NCBI GenBank assembly: GCA_037127315.1
Contig: JBBBDQ010001941.1
Location: 21,587 to 85,586 of the forward strand
DNA: 64,000 nucleotides
Source of the DNA: Ascarosepion bandense
Lineage: Eukaryota; Mollusca; Cephalopoda; Sepiida; Sepiidae
Direction: 5' to 3'
The notes below the pieces were generated by a model, which worked only from the letters and a program-made list of their open reading frames with translations, was not told where the DNA came from and did no database searches. Below, piece by piece: positions 27,106-39,463 of the stretch. Each line of letters starts with the position of its first letter. Positions within the stretch are counted from its first letter, which is position 1. The position numbers were made by a program, and so were the translations under genes.

Positions 27106-29610
27106 TGCAGTTTCTTATGTAAATTGATGTGTAGAATCATATGGTTTCATTTAAAATTGATTCTGAGCAATATAAATGAGTGTACTGAAAGACCGAATAT
27201 TTGCGCATTTAGTGTATTTTCATGCATATCAAGATTAATGCTGATTCTTATGTAAATTGATGTGTAGAATCATATGGTTTCATTTAAAATTGATTCTGAG
27301 CAATATAAATGAGTGTACTGAAAGACCGAAAATTGCGCATTTAGTGTATTTTCATTCATATCAAGATTAATGCTGATTCTTATGTAAATTGATGTGTAGA
27401 ATCATATGGTCTCATTTAAAATTGATTCTGAGCAATATAAATGAGTGTGCTGAAAGCACGAAAATTGCGCATTTAGTGTATTTACATGCATATCAAGATT
27501 AATGCTGATTCTTATGTAAATTGATGTGTAGAATGATATGGTCTCATTTAAAATTGATTCGGAGCAATAGAAATGACTGTACTGAAAGACCGAAAATTGC
27601 GCATTTAGTGTATTTTCATGCATATTAAGATTAATGCGGATTCTTATGTATATTGATGTGTAGAATCATATGGTTTCATTTAAAATTGATTCTGAGCAAT
27701 ATAAATGAGTGTACTGAAAGCCCGAAAATTGCGCATTTAGTGTATTTTCATGCATATCAAGATTAATGCTGATTCTTATGTAAATTGATGTGTAGAATCA
27801 TATGGATTCAATTAAAATTGATTCTGAGCAATATAAATGAGTGTACTGAAAGCCCGAAAATTGCGCATTTAGTGTATTTTCATGCATATCAAGATTAATG
27901 CTGATTCTTATGTTAATTGATGTGTAGAATCGTATGGTCTCATTTAAAATTGATTCTGATCAATATAAATGAGTGTACTGAAAGACCAACCACAGCGCAT
28001 TTAGTGTATTTTCATGCATATCAAGATTAATGCTGATTCTTATGTAAATTGATGTGTAGAATCACATGGTTTCATTTCAAATTGATACTGAGCAATATAA
28101 ATGAGTGTACTGAAAGCCCGAAAATTGCGCATTTAGTGTATTTTCATGCATGTCAAGATTAATGCTTATTCTTATGTAAATTGATATGTAGAATCATATG
28201 GTTTCATTTAAAATTGATTCTGAGCAATATAAATGTGTGTACTGAAAGCCCGAAAATTGCGCATTTAGTGTATTTTCATGCATATCAAGATTAATGCTGA
28301 TTCATATGTAAATTGATGTGTAGAATCATACGGTCTCATTTAAAATTGATTCTGAGCAATATAAATGAGTGTACTGAAAGCCCGAAAATTACTCATTTAG
28401 TGTATTTTCATGCATATCAAGATTAATGCTGATTCTTATGTAAATTGATGTGTAGAATCACATGGTTTCATTTCAAATTGATTCTGAGCAATATAAATGA
28501 GTGTAGTGAAAGACCGAAAATTGCGCATTTAGTGTATTTTCATGCATGTCAAGATTAATGCTGATTCTTATGTAAATTGATATGTAGAATCATATGGTTT
28601 CATTTCAAATTGATTCCGAGCAATATAAATGTGTGTACTGAAAGCCCGAAAATTGCGCATTTAGTGTATTTTCATGCATATCAAGATTAATGCGGATTCT
28701 TATGTAAATTGATGTGTAGATTCATATGGTCTCATTTAAAATTGATTCTGAGCAATATAAATGAGTGTACTGAAAGCCCGAAAATTGCGCATTTAGTGTA
28801 TTTTCATGCATATCAAGATTAATGCTGATTCTTATGTGAATTGATGTGTAGAATCATACGGTCTCATTTAAAATTGATACTGAGCAATATAAATGTGTGT
28901 ACTGAAAGCCCGAAAATTGCGCATTTAGTGTATTTTCATGCATATCAAGATTAATGCTGATTCTTATGTAAATTGATTTGTAGAATCATATGGTCTCATT
29001 TAAATTGATTCCGAGCAATATAAATGAGTGTACTGAAAGCCCGAAAATTGCGCATTTAGTGTATTTTCATGCATATCAAGATTAATGCTGATTCTTATGT
29101 AAATTGATGTGTAGAATCATGGTTTCATTCAAAATTGATTCTGAGCAATATAAATGACTGTACTGAAAGCCCGAAAATTGCGCATTAATGTATTTTCATG
29201 CATATCAAGATTAATGCTGATTCTTATGCAAATCGATTTGTAGAATCATACGGTCTCATTTAAATTTGATTCTGAGCAATATAAATGAGTGTACTCAAAC
29301 TCCGAAAATTGCGCATTTAGTGTATTTTCATGCATATCAAGATTAATGCTGATTCTTATGTAAATTGATGTGTAGAATCATATGGTCTCATTTAAAATTG
29401 ATTCTGATCAATATAAATGTGTGTACTGAAATATCAAAAACTGCGCATTTAGTGTATTTTCATGCATATCAAGATTAATGCTGATTCTTATGTAAATTGA
29501 TGTGTAGAATCATACGGGCTCATTTAAAATTGATTCTGATCAATATAAATGAGTGTACTGAAAGCCCGAAAATTGCGCATTTAGTGTATTTTCATGCATA
29601 TCAAGATTAA
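27106..29610 (+). repeat. 19-monomer HOR, copy 1 (about 2505 bp)
   Basis: Ordered markers: GACCGAATATTTGCGC (27,191), a TTTACATGCAT monomer with GTGCTGAAAGCACG, GAATGATATGG, CGGAGCAATAGAAATG, CATATTAAGATT with GTATATTG, GGATTCAATT, GTTAATTG, GCTTATTC, GTGTAGTGAAAGACC and TATGTGAATTG. All recur about 2505 bp on. The length is 3 bp short of 19 x 132, in line with single-base deletions such as TTTAAATTGATTCC near 29,002. Confidence 0.85.
29229..29240. repeat. 12-bp palindrome CAAATCGATTTG
   Basis: Same context as 26,592 (GAATCATGGTTTC before, ACTCAAACTCCG after), 2637 bp downstream of it. Confidence 0.9.
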
Positions 29611-31610
29611 TGCTGTTTCTTATGTAAATTGATGTGTAGAATCATATGGTTTCATTTAAAATTGATTCTGAGCAATATAAATGAGTGTACTGAAAGACCG
29701 AATATTTGCGCATTTAGTGTATTTTCATGCATATCAAGATTAATGCTGATTCTTATGTAAATTGATGTGTAGAATCATATGGTTTCATTTAAAATTGATT
29801 CTGAGCAATATAAATGAGTGTACTGAAAGACCGAAAATTGCGCATTTAGTGTATTTTCATTCATATCAAGATTAATGCTGATTCTTATGTAAATTGATGT
29901 GTAGAATCATATGGTCTCATTTAAAATTGATTCTGAGCAATATAAATGAGTGTGCTGAAAGCACGAAAATTGCGCATTTAGTGTATTTACATGCATATCA
30001 AGATTAATGCTGATTCTTATGTAAATTGATGTGTAGAATGATATGGTCTCATTTAAAATTGATTCGGAGCAATAGAAATGAGTGTACTGAAAGACCGAAA
30101 ATTGCGCATTTAGTGTATTTTCATGCATATTAAGATTAATGCGGATTCTTATGTATATTGATGTGTAGAATCATATGGTTTCATTTAAAATTGATTCTGA
30201 GCAATATAAATGAGTGTACTGAAAGCCCGAAAATTGCGCATTTAGTGTATTTTCATGCATATCAAGATTAATGCTGATTCTTATGTAAATTGATGTGTAG
30301 AATCATATGGATTCAATTAAAATTGATTCTGAGCAATATAAATGAGTGTACTGAAAGCCCGAAAATTGCGCATTTAGTGTATTTTCATGCATATCAAGAT
30401 TAATGCTGATTCTTATGTTAATTGATGTGTAGAATCGTATGGTCTCATTTAAAATTGATTCTGAGCAATATAAATGAGTGTACTGAAAGTCCAAAAACTG
30501 CGCATTTAGTGTATTTTCATGCATATCAAGATTAATGCTGATTCTTATGTAAATTGATGTGTAGAATCATATGGTCTCATTTAAAATTGATTCTGATCAA
30601 TATAAATGAGTGTACTGAAAGACCAAACACAGCGCATTTAGTGTATTTTCATGCATATCAAGATTAATGCTGATTCTTATGTAAATTGATGTGTAGAATC
30701 ATATGGTTTCATTTCAAATTGATACTGAGCAATATAAATGAGTGTACTGAAAGCCCGAAAATTGCGCATTTAGTGTATTTTCATGCATGTCAAGATTAAT
30801 GCTTATTCTTATGTAAATTGATATGTAGAATCATATGGTTTCATTTAAAATTGATTCTGAGCAATATAAATGTGTGTACTGAAAGCCCGAAAATTACTCA
30901 TTTAGTGTATTTTCATGCATATCAAGATTAATGCTGATTCTTATGTAAATTGATGTGTAGAATCACATGGTTTCATTTCAAATTGATTCTGAGCAATATA
31001 AATGAGTGTAGTGAAAGACCGAAAATTGCGCATTTAGTGTATTTTCATGCATGTCAAGATTAATGCTGATTCTTATGTAAATTGATATGTAGAATCATAT
31101 GGTTTCATTTCAAATTGATTCCGAGCAATATAAATGTGTGTACTGAAAGCCCGAAAATTGCGCATTTAGTGTATTTTCATGCATATCAAGATTAATGCGG
31201 ATTCTTATGTAAATTGATGTGTAGATTCATATGGTCTCATTTAAAATTGATTCTGAGCAATATAAATGAGTGTACTGAAAGCCCGAAAATTGCGCATTTA
31301 GTGTATTTTCATGCATATCAAGATTAATGCTGATTCTTATGTGAATTGATGTGTAGAATCATACGGTCTCATTTAAAATTGATACTGAGCAATATAAATG
31401 TGTGTACTGAAAGCCCGAAAATTGCGCATTTAGTGTATTTTCATGCATATCAAGATTAATGCTGATTCTTATGTAAATTGATTTGTAGAATCATATGGTC
31501 TCATTTAAATTGATTCCGAGCAATATAAATGAGTGTACTGAAAGCCCGAAAATTGCGCATTTAGTGTATTTTCATGCATATCAAGATTAATGCTGATTCT
31601 TATGTAAATT
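29611..31610 (+). repeat. 19-monomer HOR, copy 2, partial (about 2.0 kb)
   Basis: Repeats copy 1 from the GACCGAATATTTGCGC marker (29,696) through GCTTATTC, GTGTAGTGAAAGACC, TATGTGAATTG and the TTTAAATTGATTCC deletion. Near 30,440-30,600 it has a GAGCAATAT / GTCCAAAAACTG monomer that copy 1 lacks, and it lacks one CATATG-type monomer later. The offset therefore drifts by whole monomers. It ends where copy 1 runs into GAATCATGGTTTC. Confidence 0.82.
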
Positions 31611-32995
31611 GATGTGTAGAATCATATGGTTTCATTTAAATTTGATTCTGAGCAATAGAAATGACTGTACTGAAAGACCGAAAATTGCGCATTTAGTGTA
31701 TTTTCATGCATATCAAGATTAATGCTGATTCTTATGTAAATTGATGTGTAGTATCAAATGGTTTCATTTAAAATTGATTCTGAGCAATATAAATGAGAGT
31801 ACTGAAAGCCCGAAATTTGCGCATTTAGTGTATTTTCAGGCATATCAAGATTAATGCTGATTCTTATGTAAATTGATGTGTAGAATCATACGGTCTCATT
31901 TAAAATTGATTCTGAGCAATATAAATGAGTGTACTGAAAGCCCGAAAATTGCGCATTTAGTGTATTTTCATGCATATCAAGATTAATGCTGATTCTTATG
32001 TAAATTGATGTGTAGAATCATATGGATTCAATTAAAATTGATTCTGAGCAATATAAATGAGTGTACTGAAAGCCCGAAAATTGCGCATTTAGTGTATTTT
32101 CATGCATATCAAGATTAATGCTGATTCTTATGTAAATTGATGTGTAGAATCGTATGGTCTCATTTAAAATTGATTCTGAGCAATATAAATGAGTGTACTG
32201 AAAGCCCGAAAATTGCGCATTTAGTGTATTTTCATGCATATCAAGATTAATGCTGATTCTTATGTAAATTGATGTGTAGAATCATATGGTTTCATTTAAA
32301 ATTGATTCTGAGCAATATAAATGTGTGTACTGAAAGCCCGAAAATTGCGCATTTAGTGTATTTTCATGCATGTGAAGATTAATGCTGATTCTTATGTAAA
32401 TTGATATGTAGAATCATATGGTTTCATTTAAAATTGATTCTGAGCAATATAAATGTGTGTACTGAAAGCCCGAAAATTGCGCATTTAGTGTATTTTCATG
32501 CATGTCAAGATTAATGCGGATTCTTATGTAAATTGATGTGTAGATTCATATGGTCTCATTTAAAATTGATTCTGAGCAATATAAATGAGTGTACTGAAAG
32601 CCCGAAAATTGCGCATTTAGTGTATTTTCATGCATGTCAAGATTAATGCTGATTCTTATGTAAATATATATGTAGAATCATATGGTTTCATTTAAAATTG
32701 ATTCTGAGCAATATAAATGTGTGTACTGAAAGCCCGAAAATTGCGCATTTAATGTATTTTCATGCATATCAAGATTAATGCGGATTCTTATGTAAATTGA
32801 TGTGTAGATTCATATGGTCTCATTTAAAATTGATTCTGAGCAATATAAATGAGTGTACTGAAAGCCGGAAAATTGCGCATTTAGTGTATTTTCATGCATA
32901 TCAAGATTAATGCTGATTCTTCTGTAAATTGATGTGTAGAATCATACGGTCTCATTTAAAATTGATTCTGAGCAATATAAATGAGTGTACTGAAA
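31611..32995 (+). repeat. forward satellite between HOR families
   Basis: About 10 monomers without a clear tandem unit. Features are GTATCAAATGG (about 31,750), TTTTCAGGCAT, GGATTCAATT (about 32,030) and three close monomers with CATGTCAAG or CATGTGAAG, one with the odd AAATATATATG (about 32,664). No gene. Confidence 0.7.
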
Positions 32996-35768
32996 GCTGG
33001 AATATTGCGCATTAAGTGTATTTTCATGCATATCAAGATTAATGCTAATTCTTATGTAAATTGATGTGTAGAATCATATGGTCTCATTTAAAATTGATTC
33101 TGATCAATATAAATGAGTGTACTGTAAGCCCGAAAATTGAGCATTTAGTGTATTTTCATGCATATCAAGATTAATGCTGATTCTTATGTAAATTGATGTG
33201 TAGAATCATACGGTCTCATTTAAAATTGATTCTGAGCAATATAAATGAGTGTACTGAAAGCCCGAAAATTGCGCATTTAGTGTATTTTCATGCATATCAA
33301 TATTAATGCTGATTCTTATGTAAATTGATGTGTAAAATCATATGTTTTCATTTAAAATTGATTCTGAGCAATATAAATGAGTGTACTGAAAGCCCGAAAA
33401 TTGCGCATTTAGTGTATTTTCATGCATATCAAGATTAATGCTGATTCTTATGTAAATTGATGTGTAGAATCACATGGTTTCATTTCAAATTTATTCTGAG
33501 CAATATAAATGAGTGTACTGAAAGCCCGAAAATTGCGCATTTAGTGTATTTTCATGCATATCAAGATTAATGCTGATTCTTATGTAAATTGATGTGTAGA
33601 ATCATATGGTTTCATTTAAAATTGATTCTGAGCAATATAAATGAGTGTACTGAAAGCCCGAAAATTGCGCATTTAGTGTATTTTCATGCATATCAAGATT
33701 AATGCTGATTCTTATGTAAATTGATATGTAGAATCATATGGTTTCATTTCAAATTGATTCTGAGCAATATAAATGTGTGTACTGAAAGCCGGAAAATTGC
33801 GCATTTAGTGTATTTTCATGCATATCAAGATTAATGCGGATTCTTATGTAAATTGATGTGTAGATTCATATGGTCTCATTTAAAATTGATTCTGAGCAAT
33901 ATAAATGAGTGTACTGAAAGCCGGAAAATTGCGCATTTAGTGTATTTTCGTGCATATCAAGATTAATGCTGATTCTTATGTAAATTGATGTGTAGAATGA
34001 TACGGTCTCATTTAAAATTGATTCTGAGCAATATATATGAGTGTACTGAACGCCCGAAAATTGCGATTTTAGTGTATTTTCATGCATATCAAGATTAATG
34101 CTGATTCTTATGTAAATTGATGTGTAGAATCATATGGTTTCATTTAAAATTGATTCTGAGCAATAGAAATGAGTGTACTGAAAGCCCGAAGTTGGCGCAT
34201 TTAGTGTATTTTCATGCATATCAAGATTAATGTTGATTCTTATGTAAATTGATGTGTAGAATCATACGGTCTCATTTAAAATTGATTCTGAGCAATATAA
34301 ATGAGTGTACTGAAAGCTGGAATATTGCGCATTAAGTGTATTTTCATGCATATCAAGATTAATGCTAATTCTTATGTAAAATTGATGTGTAGAATCATAT
34401 GGTCTCATTTAAAATTGATTCTGATCAATATAAATGAGTGTACTGTAAGCCCGAAAATTGAGCATTTAGTGTATTTTCATGCATATCAAGATTAATGCTG
34501 ATTCTTATGTAAATTGATGTGTAGAATCATACGGTCTCATTTAAAATTGATTCTGAGCAATATAAATGAGTGTACTGAAAGCCCGAAAATTGCGCATTTA
34601 GTGTATTTTCATGCATATCAAGATTAATGCTGATTCTTATGTAAATTGATGTGTAGAATCATATGGATTCAATTAAAATTGATTCTGAGCAATATAAATG
34701 AGTGTACTGAAAGCCCGAAAATTGCGCATTTAGTGTATTTTCATGCATATCAAGATTAATGCTGATTCTTATGTAAATTGATGTGTAGAATCGTATGGTC
34801 TCATTTAAAATTGATTCTGAGCAATATAAATGAGTGTACTGAAAGACCAAACACTGCGCATTTACTGTATTTTCATGCATATCAAGATTAATGCTGATTG
34901 ATATGTAAATTGATGTGTAGAATCATACGGTCTCATTTAAAATTGATTCTGAGCAATATAAATGAGTGTACTGAAAGCCCGAAAATTACTCATTTAGTGT
35001 ATTTTCATGCATATCAAGATTAATGCTGATTCTTATGTAAATTGATGTGTAGAATCACATGGTTTCTTTTCAAATTGATTCTGAGCAATATAAATGAGTG
35101 TACTGAAAGCCCGAAAATTGCGCATTTAGTGTATTTTCATGCATGTCAAGATTAATGCTGATTCTTATGTAAATTGATATGTAGAATCATATGGTTTCAC
35201 TTAAAATTGATTCTGAGCAATATAAATGTGTGTACTGAAAGCCCGAAAATTGCGCATTTAGTGTATTTTCATGCATATCAAGATTAATGCTGATTCATAT
35301 GTAAATTGATGTGTAGAATCATACGGTCTCATTTAAAATTGATTCTGAGCAATATAAATGAGTGTACTGAAAGCCCGAAAATTACTCATTTAGTGTATTT
35401 TCATGCATATCAAGATTAATGCTGATTCTTATGTAAATTGATGTGTAGAATCACATGGTTTCATTTCAAATTGATTCTGAGCAATATAAATGAGTGTACT
35501 GAAAGCCCGAAAATTGCGCATTTAGTGTATTTTCATGCATATCAAGATTAATGCTGATTCTTATGTAAATTGATGTGTAGAATCATATGGTTTCATTTAA
35601 AATTGATTCTGAGCAATATAAATGAGTGTACTGAAAGCCCGACAATTGCGCATTTAATGTATTTTCATGCATGTCAAGATTAATACTGATTCTTATGTAA
35701 ATTGATATGTAGAATCATATGGTTTCATTTAAAATTGATTCTGAGCAATATAAATGAGTGTACTGAAA
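32996..35768 (+). repeat. GCTGG-type HOR family, 10- and 11-monomer units
   Basis: Two units start at the GCTGGAATATTG / CATTAAGTG marker (32,996 and 34,316; step 1320 bp). The next marker is at 35,769 (step 1453 bp). Each unit continues with GCTAATTC, GTAAGCCCG with TTGAGCAT, CATACGGTCTC and further family markers. The GGATTCAATT, GTATGGTCTC, GACCAAACACTG, GATTGATATG and TTACTCATTTAG run is complete only in the second. The same series is scattered at 3.4-4.0 kb, so the family has been copied over some 30 kb. Confidence 0.8.
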
Positions 35769-37616
35769 GCTGGAATATTGAGCATTAAGTGTATTTTCAT
35801 GCATATCAAGATTAATGCTAATTCTTATGTAAATTGATGTGTAGAATCATATGGTCTCATTTAAAATTGATTCTGATCAATATAAATGAGTGTAATGTAA
35901 GCCCTAAAATTGAGCATTTAGTGTATTTTCATGCATATCAAGATTAATGCTGATTCTTATGTAAATTGATGTGTAGAATCATACGGTCTCATTTAAAATT
36001 GATTCTGAGCAATATAAATGAGTGTACTGAAAGCCGGAATATTGCGCATTTAGTGTATTTTCATGCATATCAAGATTAATGCTGATTCTTATGTAAATTG
36101 ATGTGTAGAATCATATGGATTCAATTAAAATTGATTCTGAGCAATATAAATGAGTGTACTGAAAGCCCGAAAATTGCGCATTTAGTGTATTTTCATGCAT
36201 ATCAAGATTAATGCTGATTCTTATGTAAATTGATGTGTAGAATCGTATGGTCTCATTTAAAATTGATTCTGATCAATATAAATGAGTGTAATGAAAGATC
36301 AAACACTGCGCATTTACTGTATTTTCATGCATATCAAGATTAATGCTGATTGATATGTAAATTGATGTGTAGAATCATACGGCCTCATTTAAAAGTGATT
36401 CTGAGCAATATAAATGAGTGTACTGAAAGCCCGAAAATTACTCATTTAGTGTATTTTCATGCATATCAAGATTAATGCTGATTCTTATGTAAATTGATGT
36501 GTAGAATCACATGGTTTCATTTCAAATTGATTCTGAGCAATATAAATGAGTGTACTGAAAGCCCGAAAATTGCGCATTTAGTATATTTTCATGCATGTCA
36601 AGATTAATGCTGATTCTTATGTAAATTGATATGTAGAATCATATGGTTTCACTTAAAATTGATTCTGAGCAATATAAATGTGTGTACTGAAAGCCCGAAA
36701 ATTGGGCATTTAGTGTATTTTCATGCATATCAAGATTAATGCTGATTCATATGTAAATTGATGTGTAGAATCATACGGTCTCATTTAAAATTGATTCTGA
36801 GCAATATAAATGAGTGTACTGAAAGCCCGAAAATTACTCATTTAGTGTGTTTTCATGCATATCAAGATTAATGCTGATTCTTATGTAAATTGATGTGTAG
36901 AATCACATGGTTTCATTTAAAATTGATTCTGATCAATATAAATGAGTGTACTGAAAGCCCGAAAATTGCGCATTTAGTGTATTTTCATGCATATCAAGAA
37001 TAATGCTGATTCTTATGTAAATTGATGTGTAGAATCATATGGTTTCATTTAAAATTGATTCTGAGCAATATAAATGAGTGTACTGAAAGCCCGAAAATTG
37101 CGCATTTAGTGTATTTTCATGCATGTCAAGATTAATGCTGATTCTTATGTAAATTGATATGTAGAATCATATGGTTTCATTTAAAATTGATTCTGAGCAA
37201 TATAAATGTGTGTACTGAAACCCCGAAAATTGCGCATTTAATGTATTTTCATGCATATCAAGATTAATGCTGATTCTTATGTAAATTGATGTGTAGAATC
37301 ATATGGTTTCATTTAAAATTGATTCTGAGCAATAGAAATGACTGTACTGAAAGACCGAAAATTGCGCATTTAGTGTATTTTCATGCATATCAAGATTAAT
37401 GCTGATTCTTATGTAAATTGATGTGTAGAATCATATGGTTTAATTTAAAATTGATTCTGAGCAATATAAATGAGTGTACTGAAAGCCCGAAATTTGCGCA
37501 TTTAGTGTATTTTCATGCATATCAAGATTAATGTTGATTCTTATGTAAATTGATGTGTAGAATCATACGGTCTCATTTAAAATTGATTCTGAGCAATATA
37601 AATGAGTGTACTGAAA
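35769..37616 (+). repeat. 14-monomer HOR, copy 1 (1848 bp)
   Basis: Private markers shared only with the next unit: GGCCTCATTTAAAAGTG (about 36,381), TTGGGCATTTAG (about 36,701), TTTAGTGTGTTTTC (about 36,841), GAAACCCCG with TTTAATG (about 37,218) and GGTTTAATTT (about 37,438). Unit-specific changes include TTGAGCATTAAG at the start and AATGAAAGATC near 36,291. Confidence 0.9.
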
Positions 37617-39463
37617 GCTGGAATATTGCGCATTAAGTGTATTTTCATGCATATCAAGATTAATGCTAATTCTTATGTAAATTGATGTGTAGAATCATAT
37701 GGTCTCATTTAAAATTGATTCTGATCAATATAAATGAGTGTACTGTAAGCCCGAAAATTGAGCATTTAGTGTATTTTCATGCATATCAAGATTAATGCTG
37801 ATTCTTATGTAAATTGAGGTGTAGAGTCATACGGTCTCATTTAAAATTGATTCTGAGCAATATAAATGAGTGTACTGAAAGCCCGAAAATTGCGCATTTA
37901 GTGTATTTTCATGCATATCAAGATTAATGCTGATTCTTATGTAAATTGATGTGTAGAATCATATGGATTCAATTTAAATTGATTCTGAGCAATATAAATG
38001 AGTGTACTGAAAGCCCGAAAATTGCGCATTTAGTGTATTTTCATGCATATCAAGATTAATGCTGATTCTTACGTAAATTGATGTGTAGAATCGTATGGTC
38101 TCATTTAAAATTGATTCTGATCAATATAAATGAGTGTACTGAAAGACCAAACACTGCGCATTTACTGTATTTTCATGCATATCAAGATTAATGCTGATTG
38201 ATATGTAAATTGATGTGTAGAATCATACGGCCTCATTTAAAAGTGATTCTGAGCAATATAAATGAGTGTACTGAAAGCCCGAAAATTACTCATTTAGTGT
38301 ATTTTCATGCATATCAAGATTAATGCTGATTCTTATGTAAATTGATGTGTAGAATCACATGGTTTCATTTCAAATTGATTCTGAGCAATATAAATGAGTG
38401 TACTGAAAGCCCGAAAATTGCGCATTTAGTATATTTTCATGCATGTCAAGATTAATGCTGATTCTTATGTAAATTGATATGTAGAATCATATGGTTTCAC
38501 TTAAAATTGATTCTGAGCAATATAAATGTGTGTACTGAAAGCCCGAAAATTGGGCATTTAGTGTATTTTCATGCATATCAACATTAATGCTGATTCATAT
38601 GTAAATTGATGTGTAGAATCATACGGTCTCATTTAAAATTGATTCTGAGCAATATAAATGAGTGTACTGAAAGCCCGAAAATTACTCATTTAGTGTGTTT
38701 TCATGCATATCAAGATTAATGCTGATTCTTATGTAAATTGATGTGTAGAATCACATGGTTTCATTTCAAATTGATTCTGAGCAATATAAATGAGTGTACT
38801 GAAACCCGAAAATTGCGCATTTAGTGTATTTTCATGCATATCAAGATTAATGCTGATTCTTATGTAAATTGATGTGTAGAATCATATGGTTTCATTTAAA
38901 ATTGATTCTGAGCAATATAAATGAGTGTACTGAAAGCCCGAAAATTGCGCATTTAGTGTATTTTCATGCATGTCAAGATTAATGCTGATTCTTATGTAAA
39001 TTGATATGTAGAATCATATGGTTTCATTTAAAATTGATTCTGAGCAATATAAATGTGTGTACTGAAACCCCGAAAATTGCGCATTTAATGTATTTTCATG
39101 CATATCAAGATTAATGCTGATTCTTATGTAAATTGATGTGTAGAATCATATGGTTTCATTTAAAATTGATTCTGAGCAATAGAAATGACTGTACTGAAAG
39201 ACCGAAAATTGCGCATTTAGTGTATTTTCATGCATATCAAGATTAATGCTGATTCTTATGTAAATTGATGTGTAGAATCATATGGTTTAATTTAAAATTG
39301 ATTCTGAGCAATATAAATGAGTGTACTGAAAGCCCGAAATTTGCGCATTTAGTGTATTTTCATGCATATCAAGATTAATGTTGATTCTTATGTAAATTGA
39401 TGTGTAGAATCATACGGTCTCATTTAAAATTGATTCTGAGCAATATAAATGAGTGTACTGAAA
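37617..39463 (+). repeat. 14-monomer HOR, copy 2 (1847 bp)
   Basis: Carries each private marker of copy 1 at +1848 or +1847 (for example GGCCTCATTTAAAAGTG near 38,230, TTGGGCATTTAG near 38,551 and GGTTTAATTT near 39,286). The single-base shortening fits GAAACCCGAAAATT near 38,802. The unit then restarts at 39,464 and persists in part to about 40.1 kb. Confidence 0.9.
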
